Assembly: GCA_030323885.1 (NCBI GenBank)
Contig: CM059203.1
Location: forward strand, 1,364,001 to 1,428,000
Direction: 5' to 3'
DNA length: 64,000 nt
DNA from: Branchipolynoe longqiensis
Taxonomy: Eukaryota; Annelida; Polychaeta; Phyllodocida; Polynoidae
A program made the position numbers and the translations under genes. The notes under the pieces were generated by a model that saw only the letters and a program-made list of their open reading frames with translations, had not been told where the DNA came from and made no database searches. Positions 10,851 through 20,605 of this stretch are shown in pieces; the stretch's first letter is position 1, and each line of letters opens with the position of its first letter.

Positions 10851-11009
10851 CCAATAGTGGGTCGGGCAGTGGAGACCAGGTGCCCCCCGTCCCCCTTCCG
10901 CTCTCCCCCCCCCTTGCACTGGTTGACCCCGCCGTGGCCAGCTGCTGCCCACACACCTCTGACCCTGTGCAGTGCACAGATAGGCGTTCAATGTCAGCCA
11001 GGCGCTGTC

Positions 11010-11190
11010 GACCCAGTGGTGACCTCAGCTAGTGCCCAGTGGACTCACTGCTGACCTCAGCTGGAGCCGAGTGGACTCAGTGGTGACCTCAGCTGGTGTG
11101 AACTGGATTCAGTGGTGACCTCAGCCAGAGTGCAGTGGACTCAGTGGTGACCTCAGCCGGAGCTGAAGGGACTCAACAGTGACCTCAGCC
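11010..11190. repeat. 32-bp minisatellite, left part
   Basis: The tandem unit is close to GTGGACTCAGTGGTGACCTC plus AGCTGGAGTGCA. The array continues at 11523-11700 after an inserted MITE. Confidence 0.85.
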
Positions 11191-11192
11191 GG

Positions 11193-11521
11193 TGTCACAG
11201 TTTAAAAGGGTACCCGGTTTAAAACAGGGCATTTTACAATGCGCATGCACATTTGCCTGATTGGGATTGTAACCATGCTTAATAACTTGTTAATTGCTTG
11301 TTAACTTGTTAGTGCAGAGGATAATATGTACTATCAAGCATACCATATTCACTACAAGGATTCCTGAAGGAATCCTTGCTTGTCTCGCCCTACATTTCCA
11401 GAGAGCTCCTCCACAGATTGAAGCAAGCCAAAAATTCAGACAAAATTTCAAACTTGCCATTTGACTTTGACGCATTGCAAAAAGCCTCGTTTTAAACCGG
11501 GGTCCCTTTCAAAGTGTGACA
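11193..11521. mobile_element. MITE with TGTCACAxTTTxAAAGGG ends, inside the minisatellite
   Basis: The left end TGTCACAGTTTAAAAGGG and the right end CCCTTTCAAAGTGTGACA are inverted repeats that extend through CCCGGTTTAAAAC. The body is unrelated to the array on either side. It is non-autonomous and about 329 bp. The GTCACA terminus recalls the core family elements but the palindromic core is absent. Confidence 0.75.
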
Positions 11522-11700
11522 CAGGAATGTGGTGGACTCAGTGGTGACCTCATTCGGAGTGTGGTGGACTCAGTGGTGACCTCATCTGGAGTGCAGTGGA
11601 CTCAGTGGTGCCCTCAGCTGAGTGCACTGGACTCAGTGGTGACCTCAGCTGGAGTGCCATGGACTCAGTGGTGACCTCAACTGGAGCCGAGTGCAGTCAG
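11522..11700. repeat. 32-bp minisatellite, right part
   Basis: Same unit as 11010-11190 (GGACTCAGTGGTGACCTCA). The two parts were one array before the MITE inserted. Confidence 0.85.
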
Positions 11701-12334
11701 CGTGGCAGAGCACCGACGCTACCTGCATGTATGCACGTTCACCATGGTGGCGTTACCAGGGCCGCATTCAGGGTCCACCTCGGAGGGGCCGCGGAGACCT
11801 CTCGGCGATGCTTTTTGGCCTATTTGCATTCAGGGTGCGTCTTGGCGACGTCTCAGAGACGCCTCCCTTTTCAGACTGGAGATGAAAAGTACCTTGAAAA
11901 TGGCCGCCGTATTCAGTGGTTTCAGCCAATCACAGAGCAGCTTTTCCATTGCAAATGGCCACCACCTATGGGGGCAGCCATTTTCGAGATAACAAACTGC
12001 CTTTGCAGTTCAGACTAGCGTGACGTCACGGCCATCTCCAAGGTGCCTCCGCGACAGACTCTGAAGACAGCCCAGGCAACCCAAAACATCAAGTGACCCA
12101 CGTGTTCCTCCCAGGTCCGCGCCGTGAGACGGGAGCTGCGGCATGGCGTGTTTGGACGGCCGGAAGTGGGGAGGTGGGGAGGTGGGGAGGTGGGGAGGTG
12201 AGGAAGTTCTCTCCCTGCCAATCTTAGCCTTCAGTATTAGCACTGCGCTTACAAATCAGCACCAAGACTATATATAGAAACCATTGGCAGCAGTCTGGCT
12301 GACTCAACCCCCACCCCACCCACACAGACTTGGC
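11701..12334. other. GC-richer stretch with promoter-like words
   Basis: The stretch has CAGCCAATCACAGAGC (a CCAAT box with flanks) near 11925, GTGACGTCACGGC (a CRE-like palindrome TGACGTCA) near 12020, an ACGTG word near 12100, and four GGTGGGGAG repeats at about 12168-12205 that could form a G-quadruplex. I could not find a first exon with a start codon and good donor on either strand, so promoter function is only a possibility. Confidence 0.3.
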
Positions 12335-12412
12335 CTTGGCAATCGGTATCACTAGGATAGGAAAGGAGTAGTGGAATGAGATAGATAAATTGTCCTCGAT
12401 TGAATAGTGGGC
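12335..12412 (+). mobile_element. SINE A/B hybrid, fragment
   Basis: GGTATCACTAGGATAGGAAA (family A body) runs directly into AGTGGAATGAG..AATTGTCC.CGATTGAA (family B tail). Same join as at 22660-22870. Confidence 0.5.
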
Positions 12413-12605
12413 GCATTCGTCGAATCGGTAGAGCACGGGCCTCGCGTTCGGGAGATGGGCAGTTCAAAATCCCTTGGGTCGGTCAAAGTGTAGGCTCCGG
12501 CTTTCTATCAACAAAACTGTCTAATGGTGAACAAAAGCCTGACCTCAGACTTATCCATAATAGGCAGTATACATTTTTTAAACAAACAAAAAAAGTTACA
12601 AACGA
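12413..12605 (+). mobile_element. SINE chimera: A-type tRNA head with B-type tail
   Basis: The head CGAATCGGTAGAGCACGGGC with TTCAAAATCCC is family A. From AAAATCCCTTGGGTCGGT on, the sequence is family B (GTAGGCTCCGGCTTTCTATC, AATAGGCAGTATA). The switch falls in AAAATCCC, eight bases both families share, which points to recombination or template switching. Confidence 0.7.
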
Positions 12606-12939
12606 ATCACAGAAATCCGCGAAATGACGGAATATTATGCACAACATTTAATAGTTGAAAAGCAGGTTCCCAGCATCGAATTCATTGATAAGGTGTTATG
12701 GTCCCATCTCACTCTAAGCAACTGAACCCCACGATGAAGATATGCAGTGACCTTATCTGTCGACAAATGACTAATGACCCTCTTCGGGTTGGTTAAAGCT
12801 CACCGCCCACGTGACCTTTAACACAAAGGTCACGTGGGTTCATGACGTAGTCGCGACCTGTCATATGGTGACTGTGGGAGGGCACGAGTCACACTGCATA
12901 ACCGGGCGTCCGTGGATAAGGACCCTTTTGGAATATTAT
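12606..12939. other. Unassigned stretch
   Basis: The stretch contains an inverted pair CCCACGTGACCTTTA/AAAGGTCACGTGGG near 12806-12840, a small hairpin with E-box (CACGTG) cores. No gene is seen. Confidence 0.4.
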
Positions 12940-13280
12940 TCAGTGGGTTGGCTCAGTGTCAGGATAATGTGACTGAGTGGGATATCGGGTAATGGTGCAG
13001 GTGGCCTGGTCTCCCAGTGGGGCAGCACTATAAATTCACCATGAGTGCACACTGTCACAAGTCAGTAACTGTCTGATATGACCTTAGATCACCACTCAAT
13101 CACATTATCCTGACACCGTGCAAACCAGTCCTTTCCCTCTCCTAATAATGCCGAGCGCATGGCTAGGAATCAAACATATCAATTTTATAAGTCATTGCTT
13201 AGACTCGACTGGGAATCGAACTCCCGACCTGCCACATGGGAGGCCTGCGCTCTGCCCATTCGGCTACCTCGTGCAGTGGC
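12940..13280. mobile_element. Inverted pair of SINE A copies
   Basis: 12940-13090 is the body and tail of family A on the + strand. 13091-13280 is the body and head on the minus strand. They meet at GACCTTAGATCACCACTCAA. The pair can fold on the shared block (CATTATCCTGACAC/GTGTCAGGATAATG). Confidence 0.75.
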
Positions 13281-13689
13281 GTTCTGTCAGTGTAGGCAGT
13301 AACGAGATGTAGCATGGAATGCTCTACGCGGTAACCTTGGTGATACACACAAGTGACATCTAATTCTCATAAACAATGCTCCATGTACTATGATGGAGTC
13401 CCATTAAAATGGGGCGTGCCTGCAACTTAAGGGGTCTGATGACAACACTAAGTAAGACTAATCGGGTACCATACGTCACTTCCGGTTTAGGAGGTGGCCG
13501 TGGCTTCTTTCCTGCAGAGCTGTTGTATACATCACTATGTAAAATATTCCGATTTACGGCATTGGGGGAGACTGCAAATGTCCTATTACTGATCGGGTAT
13601 ACTTGACCAGCCCGATGTATGTATATATATGTAGGTGATGGTGGTGCCTGAGTGAGATGTAAATAGACATAGTGGTACTAGCAGGGCTG
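13281..13689. other. Unassigned stretch
   Basis: I see no gene or named repeat. Confidence 0.4.
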
Positions 13690-14055
13690 TGTGTAAGGGG
13701 CACTCAGAGCCTACCCCCTCCCCCTCTGCTAGTCAGGATCACCACACTCAGGCTCAAGGCAGGTGGTGGACAGGAGAGCCAGACAGCTTGGTGGTGGTGG
13801 CCAGATCACTGGTAACCATGGGGACCAGGAATGCTGGATCCCTATTGTAGAGCTAAGAATGCTTGTTTCTCATTGGGAGAATAGGGTGGGGTGATACTCT
13901 ACAATGAACCCATGTACCATATAAATAATAAACCAGAGGGCTTGACTCTCTCTCTACATTCACACTTTATACTCTTCCTTTCTCTTTGTCTGCATCGATT
14001 TCACCATAGCCTGCCTACACAACCACATATTTGAGCTGTAGACTTTACAACTATG
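13690..14055 (+). mobile_element. LTR-like repeat F
   Basis: The segment from TGTAAGGGGCACTC to GACTTTACA has a TATA-like ATATAAATAATAAACC about 120 bases before its end, then a pyrimidine-rich stretch and CTGCCTACACAACCACA. That arrangement resembles a solo LTR (promoter and polyadenylation signal near the end). Related copies lie at 7795-8030, 15790-16357 and 24497-24980. Confidence 0.45.
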
Positions 14056-14079
14056 TAGCACTAAGGATGTTAATACTCA

Positions 14080-14165
14080 GTCATCGTTTCTGTATTCCCT
14101 CCTGATGTGACCTTAGATGTTGCCAGGACGTAAAACTCCAACAACCAACCAACCCACTCCTATGT
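14080..14165 (+). mobile_element. SINE family A, tail fragment
   Basis: CTGATGTGACCTTAGATGTTGCCAGGACG plus AAAACTCCAACAACCAACC is the family A tail. Confidence 0.65.
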
Positions 14166-14184
14166 CTGCATACTCAATATTATA

Positions 14185-14500
14185 GGAGATTCGGTAAGAG
14201 TGCTGGCTGGCTTCCCTGTATGAGCACTCGAGGTTCAAACATCAAGCGAGTCAAGCCAACGACTTACCAAATTTATAGTTGCTGCTATCTAGTGTGGCGC
14301 TCGGCATCAGTCGGTTAGGACAAGGACTGTTTACTTGTAACAGGATGAGGGGATTAAGTGGAGTATCGGTTCATGATCCTGGTCGCCCCGTTTCCCGGTG
14401 GGACAGCACTATAAAGTCCCCATTGTTAGCTGCTACTCACGTTAGTTCTTGTCATTGCCATCAGAGGGCAGGTTGGTGGTGGTTGGCTCCATCGTCGTTA
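14185..14500 (+). mobile_element. SINE family A, diverged copy
   Basis: The head (AGATTCGGTAAGAGTGC, CTCGAGGTTCAAACATC) and body (GCGCTCGGCATC, GGACAAGGACTG, GACAGCACTATAAAGTC) are readable but decayed. The tail is lost. Confidence 0.6.
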
Positions 14501-14879
14501 TCCACAGCATAATGATAAAACTCATTTATATATATTAGGTTTATCATTATACCTAACTGACTTTAATATACATTGTATATATCAACAGGGAGTTTGACAC
14601 CCCTGCCCTGCATAGACGTAAACCACTGCCTTGTGGTTCAGGTTCTTGACAGAACCGAAGGCTAAGGGAGCAACCTGAACAGGAAACCAGGTCACTGTGG
14701 CAGCAACAAGAGCGGTTGATGTATGGAACTCCCAGCATCTCCCGACCAGCCACTGCAGGGACAAATAGTTTGCACCTGTCTGGACATGTTCTTGCCGGTG
14801 TGAAACCTCTATTTGCTCCCCGAGAGAGTGCTGCTAGTAACTTGCAAAAACCAGCAGCACTTTAACACTTTTGCAGGCA

Positions 14880-15005
14880 GCTTTCATGAAATGTACAACT
14901 GCATGAAACATCACTCTCACAGCAGAGACCTAAATGGAGAGCAGCAGACAAGTAATGAAAGCAGTCTTTGTCACATCGCGACCGACAGCATGATGATGAT
15001 ATATC
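14880..15005 (+). mobile_element. LINE-type 3' end with (GAT)n
   Basis: AATGGAGAGCAGCAGACAAG to CACATCGCGACCGACAGC followed by ATGATGATG matches 19028-19113, which ends in a longer (GAT) run. GAT-repeat tails are typical of some animal non-LTR retrotransposons. The frames are broken. Confidence 0.4.
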
Positions 15006-15094
15006 AACATATTGCAGGAACCCAAAAGCACCGGAGTGTGCAACTATAATTCCATAAATATAAACTGAGTCCCAAAGAAGGCTTATTCCGTTCC

Positions 15095-15135
15095 CAGCTG
15101 TGACCCCCCCCCTGACCCCCCCCCACCCCCCGCAC
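15095..15135. repeat. C-run tract
   Basis: CCCCCCCCC runs separated by TGA and A form a short C-rich tract; its complement could form a G-quadruplex. Confidence 0.6.
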
Positions 15136-15184
15136 ACACACCCAGGGCTATTCTACTTCTAGTTGCACTGTCACCGTGGAATGC

Positions 15185-15789
15185 TCAAACGGTGAAAGAA
15201 AGACAAATCCCTGACCTAAAAACATACAAAAAATATCTGTGCAAAATAAAAACTGGAAACCCCAACTGAACTGCACCACAAGGGGGCAGGTGATATGTCA
15301 CGGCCCACCAACTGGACAACCCAGGGCGGGACAACCGGAAATATAAAAGCCAGATAACATATCCAACAACAATAAAAATCAAATCAAATTCAAACAAACA
15401 TAACTCAACCACCTATTATATAAGCCTATGGACATGTAAAAAATAGCTCTATAGAATTAAGTAGAAAAAGCGGAAAACTCTTCCCAAGAAAACCCCAAAA
15501 AACAACATAGAACCTTAAGAAAAAAACTAACATAGAAATAGAATAGAACAAAAATACATGCCAAGAGGGCCCAAAAAAAATAACATAGAATACTAAACAT
15601 ACCAACAGACATCTATCTGCTACTGAAATGCAGACAATCAACTAACTTATCAGCAGCTACTGCTTGGTAAGACAACACCAAAACTACAGCTGGCCAGCAT
15701 TGAAAACAAGCCTGGGTACCTGGGCTTACATGCTATGGACAGTATAAATACACCCTCAATAAAAAAATAAAAAGTTAAAACGTGTAAAG
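15185..15789 (+). mobile_element. Repeat B, long copy
   Basis: The shared blocks with 8118-8445 (CCAGCATTGAAAACAAGC, GGCTTACATGCTATGGACAG, TAAATACACCCTCAATAAAA) sit at the right end. The left part (AGATAACATATCCAACAAC) resembles the reverse of 9270-9310. The A-rich composition leaves frames open on the minus strand with no protein resemblance. Confidence 0.5.
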
Positions 15790-16357
15790 TTTTCTGATAT
15801 TTGAGATATGGGATATGGAGAACTACTCTATAATAAATTGCAAACCAGTCTATAGTATGGTAGATGGTATATAAAATCAAAGGCATATGAGGTATATGTG
15901 GAGTTGGTGATCCATTACTAATTAAAGATAGAAATTGTATATCAATATAGACAGTGAGAGAGGATCACTTCTTGACCTGAGAGAGGGTCACTTCTTGACA
16001 TGTGAGAGAGTCTTTGGAACTCTCATACCCCCTCCCCCCCCCCCAAGTGTTATTTATGGATCACTGCACACCAGACACAACAGGGGACTGTAGCCAGACA
16101 TAACCATGCCTTGGTTACAAGGATATTGAATGTTCATTGGTTGAATACAAATGCCTGTTGCTGATTGGAGGGATTAATCAGGTGTGTACAGCCATCTTGG
16201 ATTCTAAAAGCTATATATATAATAATAAATTAAGCAAGCTCCTTCTGGTTCCTTCTGCACACTCTATATCTTGCCTTCCTTCTCTATAATTGCCTGCAGT
16301 GATTTCCTATTTAACCTGCCTACACAACCACAGCTGCCAGCCGTCGACTTTACAACC
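15790..16357 (+). mobile_element. LTR-like repeat F, longest copy
   Basis: The copy runs from TGATATTTGAGATATGGG to GTCGACTTTACA. It matches 24497-24980 (reverse) along its length: CTATAATAAATTGCAA, GGCATATGAGGTATATGTGG, CACTTCTTGAC, CCCCCTCCC..AAGTGTTATT and TATTTATGGATCA. A TATA-like stretch (ATATATATAATAATAAATTA) lies near 16213. Confidence 0.5.
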
Positions 16358-16680
16358 GGACCTGGTGGCCGAATCGGTAGAGTGCAGGCGGGAGATAGGG
16401 AGTTCAATTCCCAGTTGAGTCAAACCAATGACTTACAAAATTGATACTTGTCACTTTCTAGCTTGCTACTCAGCATTAATAGGATAGGGTGAGGACTGGT
16501 TAACTCAGGGTCAGGATAATATGACTGTGTGAAACATCGGTTCATTGTCCTGGCGGCCTGATTTCTCAAGGGGACAGCACTATAATTTATAAAGTCTCCA
16601 TGAGTGCACACTATCACAAATCAGTACCAATCCTGATATGACCTTATATGTTGCCAGGATGTAAAACTCCAATACCCAAA
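16358..16680 (+). mobile_element. SINE family A, near full-length
   Basis: The head ACCTGGTGGCCGAATCGGTA, the body and the tail ATGTTGCCAGGATGTAAAACTC are all present. It directly follows the end of repeat F. After it comes an A/C-rich tract to about 16800. Confidence 0.85.
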
Positions 16681-16814
16681 CCCACCACAAAAAAACCAAA
16701 AAACACACAAAACCCACAAAAACAAACAAAAAACAAACACCCAAACCACCCACAAAACAACCACCAACAACAACAACCAATAACCAGCCAACCAATTGCA
16801 CTGCCTGTCCCTTG

Positions 16815-17155
16815 GGAGCGGGACGTAGCTCAGGCGGTAGAGTGTCTACCTATGAAGGTGTGGGTCATCAGATCGATCCTGCTCAGTTGACACATTTTCA
16901 GTTTGGGCTATTTTCCATTCCAACCAGTGGTCCACAACTGGTTCATCAAAGGCTGTGGTATGTGCTGTACTGTCTGTTGGAAAGTGCATATAAAAGACCG
17001 CTTGCTGCTTATCGGAGAGAGTAGCCTATGTGGTGGCAGTGGGTTTCCTAAAAAAAAGATATATCAGAATGACCATATGTTTGACGCCCAATAGCCGATG
17101 ATAAAAATCAATATGCTCTAGAGGCATTGTTAAATAAAACAAACTTTGTTTGTGC
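16815..17155 (+). mobile_element. SINE family D, full-length
   Basis: The tRNA-like head GGAGCGGGACGTAGCTCAGG with GGTAGAGTGTC and a B-box region (GGGTCATCAGATCGATCC) leads to the body (CCACAACTGGTTCATCAAAG, TTATCGGAGAGAGTAGCC) and the tail GCTCTAGAGGCATTGTTAAATAAAACAAA. This is the best reference copy of family D in the window. Confidence 0.9.
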
Positions 17156-17389
17156 CTGTCCCTTGTCTTTGATGTGGTGTGTCGCTGAGTGTATGCCGGC
17201 CCTGCATTCCTCCACCAGCTCCAGCCCTGAGTCACACACTCCCTGACTGCTGACTTCACTGCTCTGTCAATCCTGATTGCCTGCCTCGCCCATCTAGCGC
17301 ATGCGCACAAGAAAGGCTGACTCGAAATGTCATCTGGTGTGAGATTTCATGAAAGTGTTGACATGGTGTACTGTAAGTGACTGTAAGAC

Positions 17390-17626
17390 ACCTTGTATGT
17401 ATGTATGTATGTATGTATGTATGCATGTATGTATGTATGTATGTGTGTATGTGTGTATGTGTGTATGTGTGTATGTGTGTATGTGTGTATGTGTGTATGT
17501 GTGAGTGTGAGTGTGAGTGTGAGTGTGAGTGTGAGTGTGAGTGTGAGTGTGCGCACTATGTGCGCACTATGTGCGCACTATGTGCACACTATGTGCACAT
17601 GCACGCATGCGTGCACGTATGTATGA
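17390..17626. repeat. TATG/TGTATG/GAGTGT microsatellite plus GTGCGCACTAT repeats
   Basis: (GTAT)n passes into (GTGTAT)n, then (GAGTGT)n, then four 11-base GTGCGCACTAT units and GTGCACATGCACGCATGCGTGCAC. The alternating purine-pyrimidine end could form Z-DNA. Open frames on both strands are artefacts. Confidence 0.9.
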
Positions 17627-17764
17627 CTCCAACAACCAGCCAACTAATTGCACTGCCTGTCCTGAAGTATGTGCGTATGTATGTGTGTATGTATGCGATA
17701 TAGCGATATAGCGAATGGTAGACAGGAAGTGTGAACACTTATTTGTCTCTCATTTTTGTCGTAA

Positions 17765-18058
17765 TTTATTTATTTATTTTTTGGTACATTAGTTGTCCCA
17801 CTGGTCTTCCCCTCTCCACTGCTGGTCGATAGAAAGCCCGAGCCTTCACTTTTACTGACCCAAGGGATTTTTAACCTCCCACACCACATAGACATGGTGA
17901 GAGAGCAACCGGCCTTTGATGACGCTGTAAGTTAGACACAGCGGTGGAAATCCAAATTGGCAGAGCTGGGGGCACGGGGAATCGAACCGCCGACCTGCAG
18001 ATTAGGAGTCTGACCTAGAAAAAAGTCAGACACTCTAACCACTCCGCCACAGAGAACG
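17765..18058 (-). mobile_element. SINE family B, near full-length
   Basis: On the minus strand the head GTTCTCTGTGGCGGAGTGGT has TTAGAGTGTCTGAC, the B-box GGTTCGATTCC, the body (AATTTGGATTTCCACCGC, CATGTCTATGTGGTGTGG) and the tail (GGGTCAGTAAAAGTG). The head carries the TTTTTTCTAGGTCAGACTCC insert typical of this family here. Confidence 0.85.
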
Positions 18059-18133
18059 CCTATGTATGTGTGTGTATGTGTGTGTGTATGCGTGTATGTA
18101 TGTGTGTATGTATGTGTGTATGTATGTGAGCAT
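18059..18133. repeat. TATGTGTG microsatellite (left arm)
   Basis: This (TATG)(TGTG) repeat continues at 18960-19025. The two arms flank the block 18134-18959. Confidence 0.85.
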
Positions 18134-18959
18134 TGTAACATAACAGTGAATATATGGAGACAACTTCCTAACAGGTAGTTTGCCTTTTATAGTGGTTACA
18201 GCACATGTTTGGACCATCCAACTCGTCCCATCTCTTCATTAGGACTGGCCTACCCAGCAACTATATAAGGAGCGTAGTCACACAATCTCGGTGCCCCTAT
18301 GGAAGATTAATCTTCAACCGAAGATTGGACCGATTTATCGGAGCCTCTCTATAATGTTGCAGTTCTGCAACCGGTAACCGTCATAAGGTTACAAACTACC
18401 CATAGCAAGCACTCTCGGCACTCTACTCCCAGACATCGAGGCATCAACATCTCCAAGTCAGTTAGGCCTAAAACCTGATCTGGCTAGTTACAGCTTATGG
18501 GATGTATTCAACTTGCTGAGCTTCTACAGTACTGACCAATGGCCGTGAGGAGGATTGGTGACTGTGGTATCTACCTTTTCCCACATCACTGCTGCTTAGC
18601 CTGACATGTACATCCATCATCAACTGAGACTCTATACCTGTATGGTTGGCGACGGCTCACAGACAATGGATCATCTATATCTATCAACTCCTCAAGGCAA
18701 CTGAGACAGAATAAGCAACAAGAGGACTGAGTGTATCTATCATCCATATGGACTACCCAGACAGTTGTAAGTGTAATATCATACCATTGAGAATTTATAT
18801 GTAACTGTACACTTTGTAATTGAGAATATATGTTATAAGTACATATTTGTGTATCGTTACTTGTCTTCTTTACTAAGAATAGAAGATGTTCCAAATTCTC
18901 TTTTCTCCTCACTATATTAGCTAGTCTATAAGATTAGGCATTAGTTATTATACGTGACA
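18134..18959. mobile_element. Possible solo LTR or other insertion in a microsatellite
   Basis: An 826-base complex block starts TGTAACATAAC and ends ACGTGACA, with the same microsatellite on both sides. It contains a TATA-like CAACTATATAAGGAGC and short paired words (AGATTAATCTTCAACCGAAGATT). The TG..CA ends and the promoter-like word would fit a solo LTR. No clear target-site duplication is visible because the flanks are simple repeat. No coding frame is convincing. Confidence 0.3.
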
Positions 18960-19025
18960 GTATGTATGTGTGTATGTATGTATGCATGTGTGTATGTGCA
19001 TGTATGTGTGTATGTATGTGTGAAT
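18960..19025. repeat. TATGTGTG microsatellite (right arm)
   Basis: Continuation of the repeat at 18059-18133. Confidence 0.85.
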
Positions 19026-19114
19026 GTATAAATGGAGAGTGGCAGTCAAGTAATGAAGGCAGTCTTTGTCGCATCGCGACCGACAGCATGATGATGATGA
19101 TGATGATGATGATG
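19026..19114 (+). mobile_element. LINE-type 3' end with (GAT)8
   Basis: AATGGAGAGTGGCAGTCAAG to GCATCGCGACCGACAGCATG is followed by GAT repeats. The same 60 bases occur at 14935-15003. The SINE D copy starts right after the GAT run. Confidence 0.45.
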
Positions 19115-19455
19115 CAAAAGGAAAGTTTGTTTTATTTAACGACGCCTCTAGTGCACATTGATTTTTATCATCGGTTATTGAATGTCAAACATATGGTCAT
19201 TCTGACATATTTCTTTGGAGGAAACCTGCTGCCCCCACATAGGCTAGTGCTTCCGATAAACAGGAAGGGGTCTTTTATATGCACTTTCCCACAGACAGGA
19301 CAGCACATACCACAGCCTTTTTGATGAACCAGTTGTGGACCATTGGTTGGAATGGTAAATAGCCCAAACTGCAAATGTGTCCACTGCGCAGGATCGATCG
19401 GATAACCCACACCTTCACAGGTAGACACTACTGCCTGAGCTACGTCCCGCTCCTG
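19115..19455 (-). mobile_element. SINE family D, full-length, minus
   Basis: The complete reverse complement of family D runs from TTTGTTTTATTTAACGACGC to GAGCTACGTCCCGCTCC, including the tRNA-like head. It sits between a GAT run and a microsatellite. Confidence 0.9.
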
Positions 19456-19770
19456 TGTGAATGTATGCATCCATGTATGTTTGTATGTAGGTATGTGTGA
19501 ATGTATATGTGTATGTATTTGTGAATGTATGCATGTATGTATGTGTGAATGTATGCATGTATGTATGTGTGAATGTATGCATGTATGTATGTATGTGTGA
19601 ATGTATGCATGTATGCATGTATGTATTTGTGAATCTATGCATGTATGTATGTGTGAATGTATGCATACATGTATGTATGTATGTGTGAATGCATGTATGT
19701 ATGTATGTATGTGTGAATGTATGCATGCATGTATGTATGTATGTGTGAATGTATGCATGCATGCCTCTAT
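19456..19770. repeat. GTATGTGTGAATGTATGCAT minisatellite
   Basis: About 300 bases of (GTATG)-type units with GTGAATGTATGCATG inside. Open frames on both strands follow from the period. Confidence 0.9.
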
Positions 19771-19894
19771 ATGTATATGTCTAGGTTGACAACATCTATG
19801 CTGCACGGAATACAAAACAAATTTCAATTGTGAGTAGTGAGTCACAGCTATTTCATACAACCTTAATTCATAGACGGCGCCACTGTGCACACTC

Positions 19895-20445
19895 TGGTGT
19901 TAGGGAGGCTAGGTAGTCTACCGGTTAGGTAGCTAGCCCCAGAATGGCTAGAAGCGCAGGTTCGAATTCTGCTCGAGATCCAATGCTCTCTCAGTTTGCA
20001 TCACTTATAGTGACACTTGTCGCATTGAGTGTTTGTTTGTTTAAGTTTTACGTCCCAGCAACATCTAAGGCCATATCAGGCTGGGGTCGCATTGACCAGG
20101 ATCCTGTACAAGGTATGCAATGTATGGATGGAGAACCTACCCTGTTTATATTCAGTAAAACCTCACTAAATCGACCGACCATGGGACCAACTTTATGTGA
20201 TCCATTTAGGGAGGTGGTCGGTTTAAAGAGTTAGAATATCCCTACAATGGTATTGTTGGGACCCAAATAAAGCGATCGATATAGGGGAGTGGTCGATCTG
20301 TGGAGGGGTCGGTATAGAGAGGTTTTACTGTATATGTAATTGCATTGTCTGTAAGTGTGTAATCGTAAGCATTACATGACTTATGGATGTCAACCATTTA
20401 AAAGACTTGCGATTCTAGGGGATTTAGGAGGCTCTCAATCAAGGA
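19895..20445 (+). mobile_element. SINE family C, diverged copy split by a MITE
   Basis: The head (GGAGGCTAGGTAGTCTACCG, CGCAGGTTCGAATTCTGC), body (ATTGACCAGGATCCTGTACA, GAACCTACCCTGT) and tail (GTAATCGTAAGCATTACATG, ACTTGCGATTCTAGGGG) match family C at 26412 and 39605. A fragment of SINE A tail (minus) lies near 20030-20085 and a MITE lies at 20153-20334. Confidence 0.6.
20153..20334. mobile_element. MITE with CAGTAAAACCTC ends
   Basis: The left end CAGTAAAACCTC and the right end GAGGTTTTACTG are inverted repeats. Subterminal CGACCGACC/GGTCGGT words are present. TA-rich flanks fit a Tc1/mariner-type (pogo/Tigger) MITE. Length about 182 bp. Confidence 0.7.
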
Positions 20446-20605
20446 GCCTCATGGTCAGGTAGGCGGGGATAGCGTGATTGCATGAGGTACCCCAGATGGG
20501 TAGGGTGCGATCCCCGGAATGGCAGTAAGTGTGGGTTTGAATCCTGCAATATTCCCTTTGCTTGCATCACCCCCACGACAAAAGTGATCTTATCTACGAT
20601 TTATA
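20446..20605 (+). mobile_element. SINE family C-like head before the gap
   Basis: AGGAGCCTCATGGTCAGGTA and AGTGTGGGTTTGAATCCTGC followed by TTGCATCACCCCCACGAC match family C's left part in order. The copy is cut by the assembly gap. Confidence 0.5.

Noticed and set aside
16815..16890. tRNA gene in the head of SINE D (GGAGCGGGACGTAGCTCAGG)
   Set aside because: It is the 5' part of a multi-copy SINE with the family body attached. The same applies to tRNA-like heads of families A, B and C.
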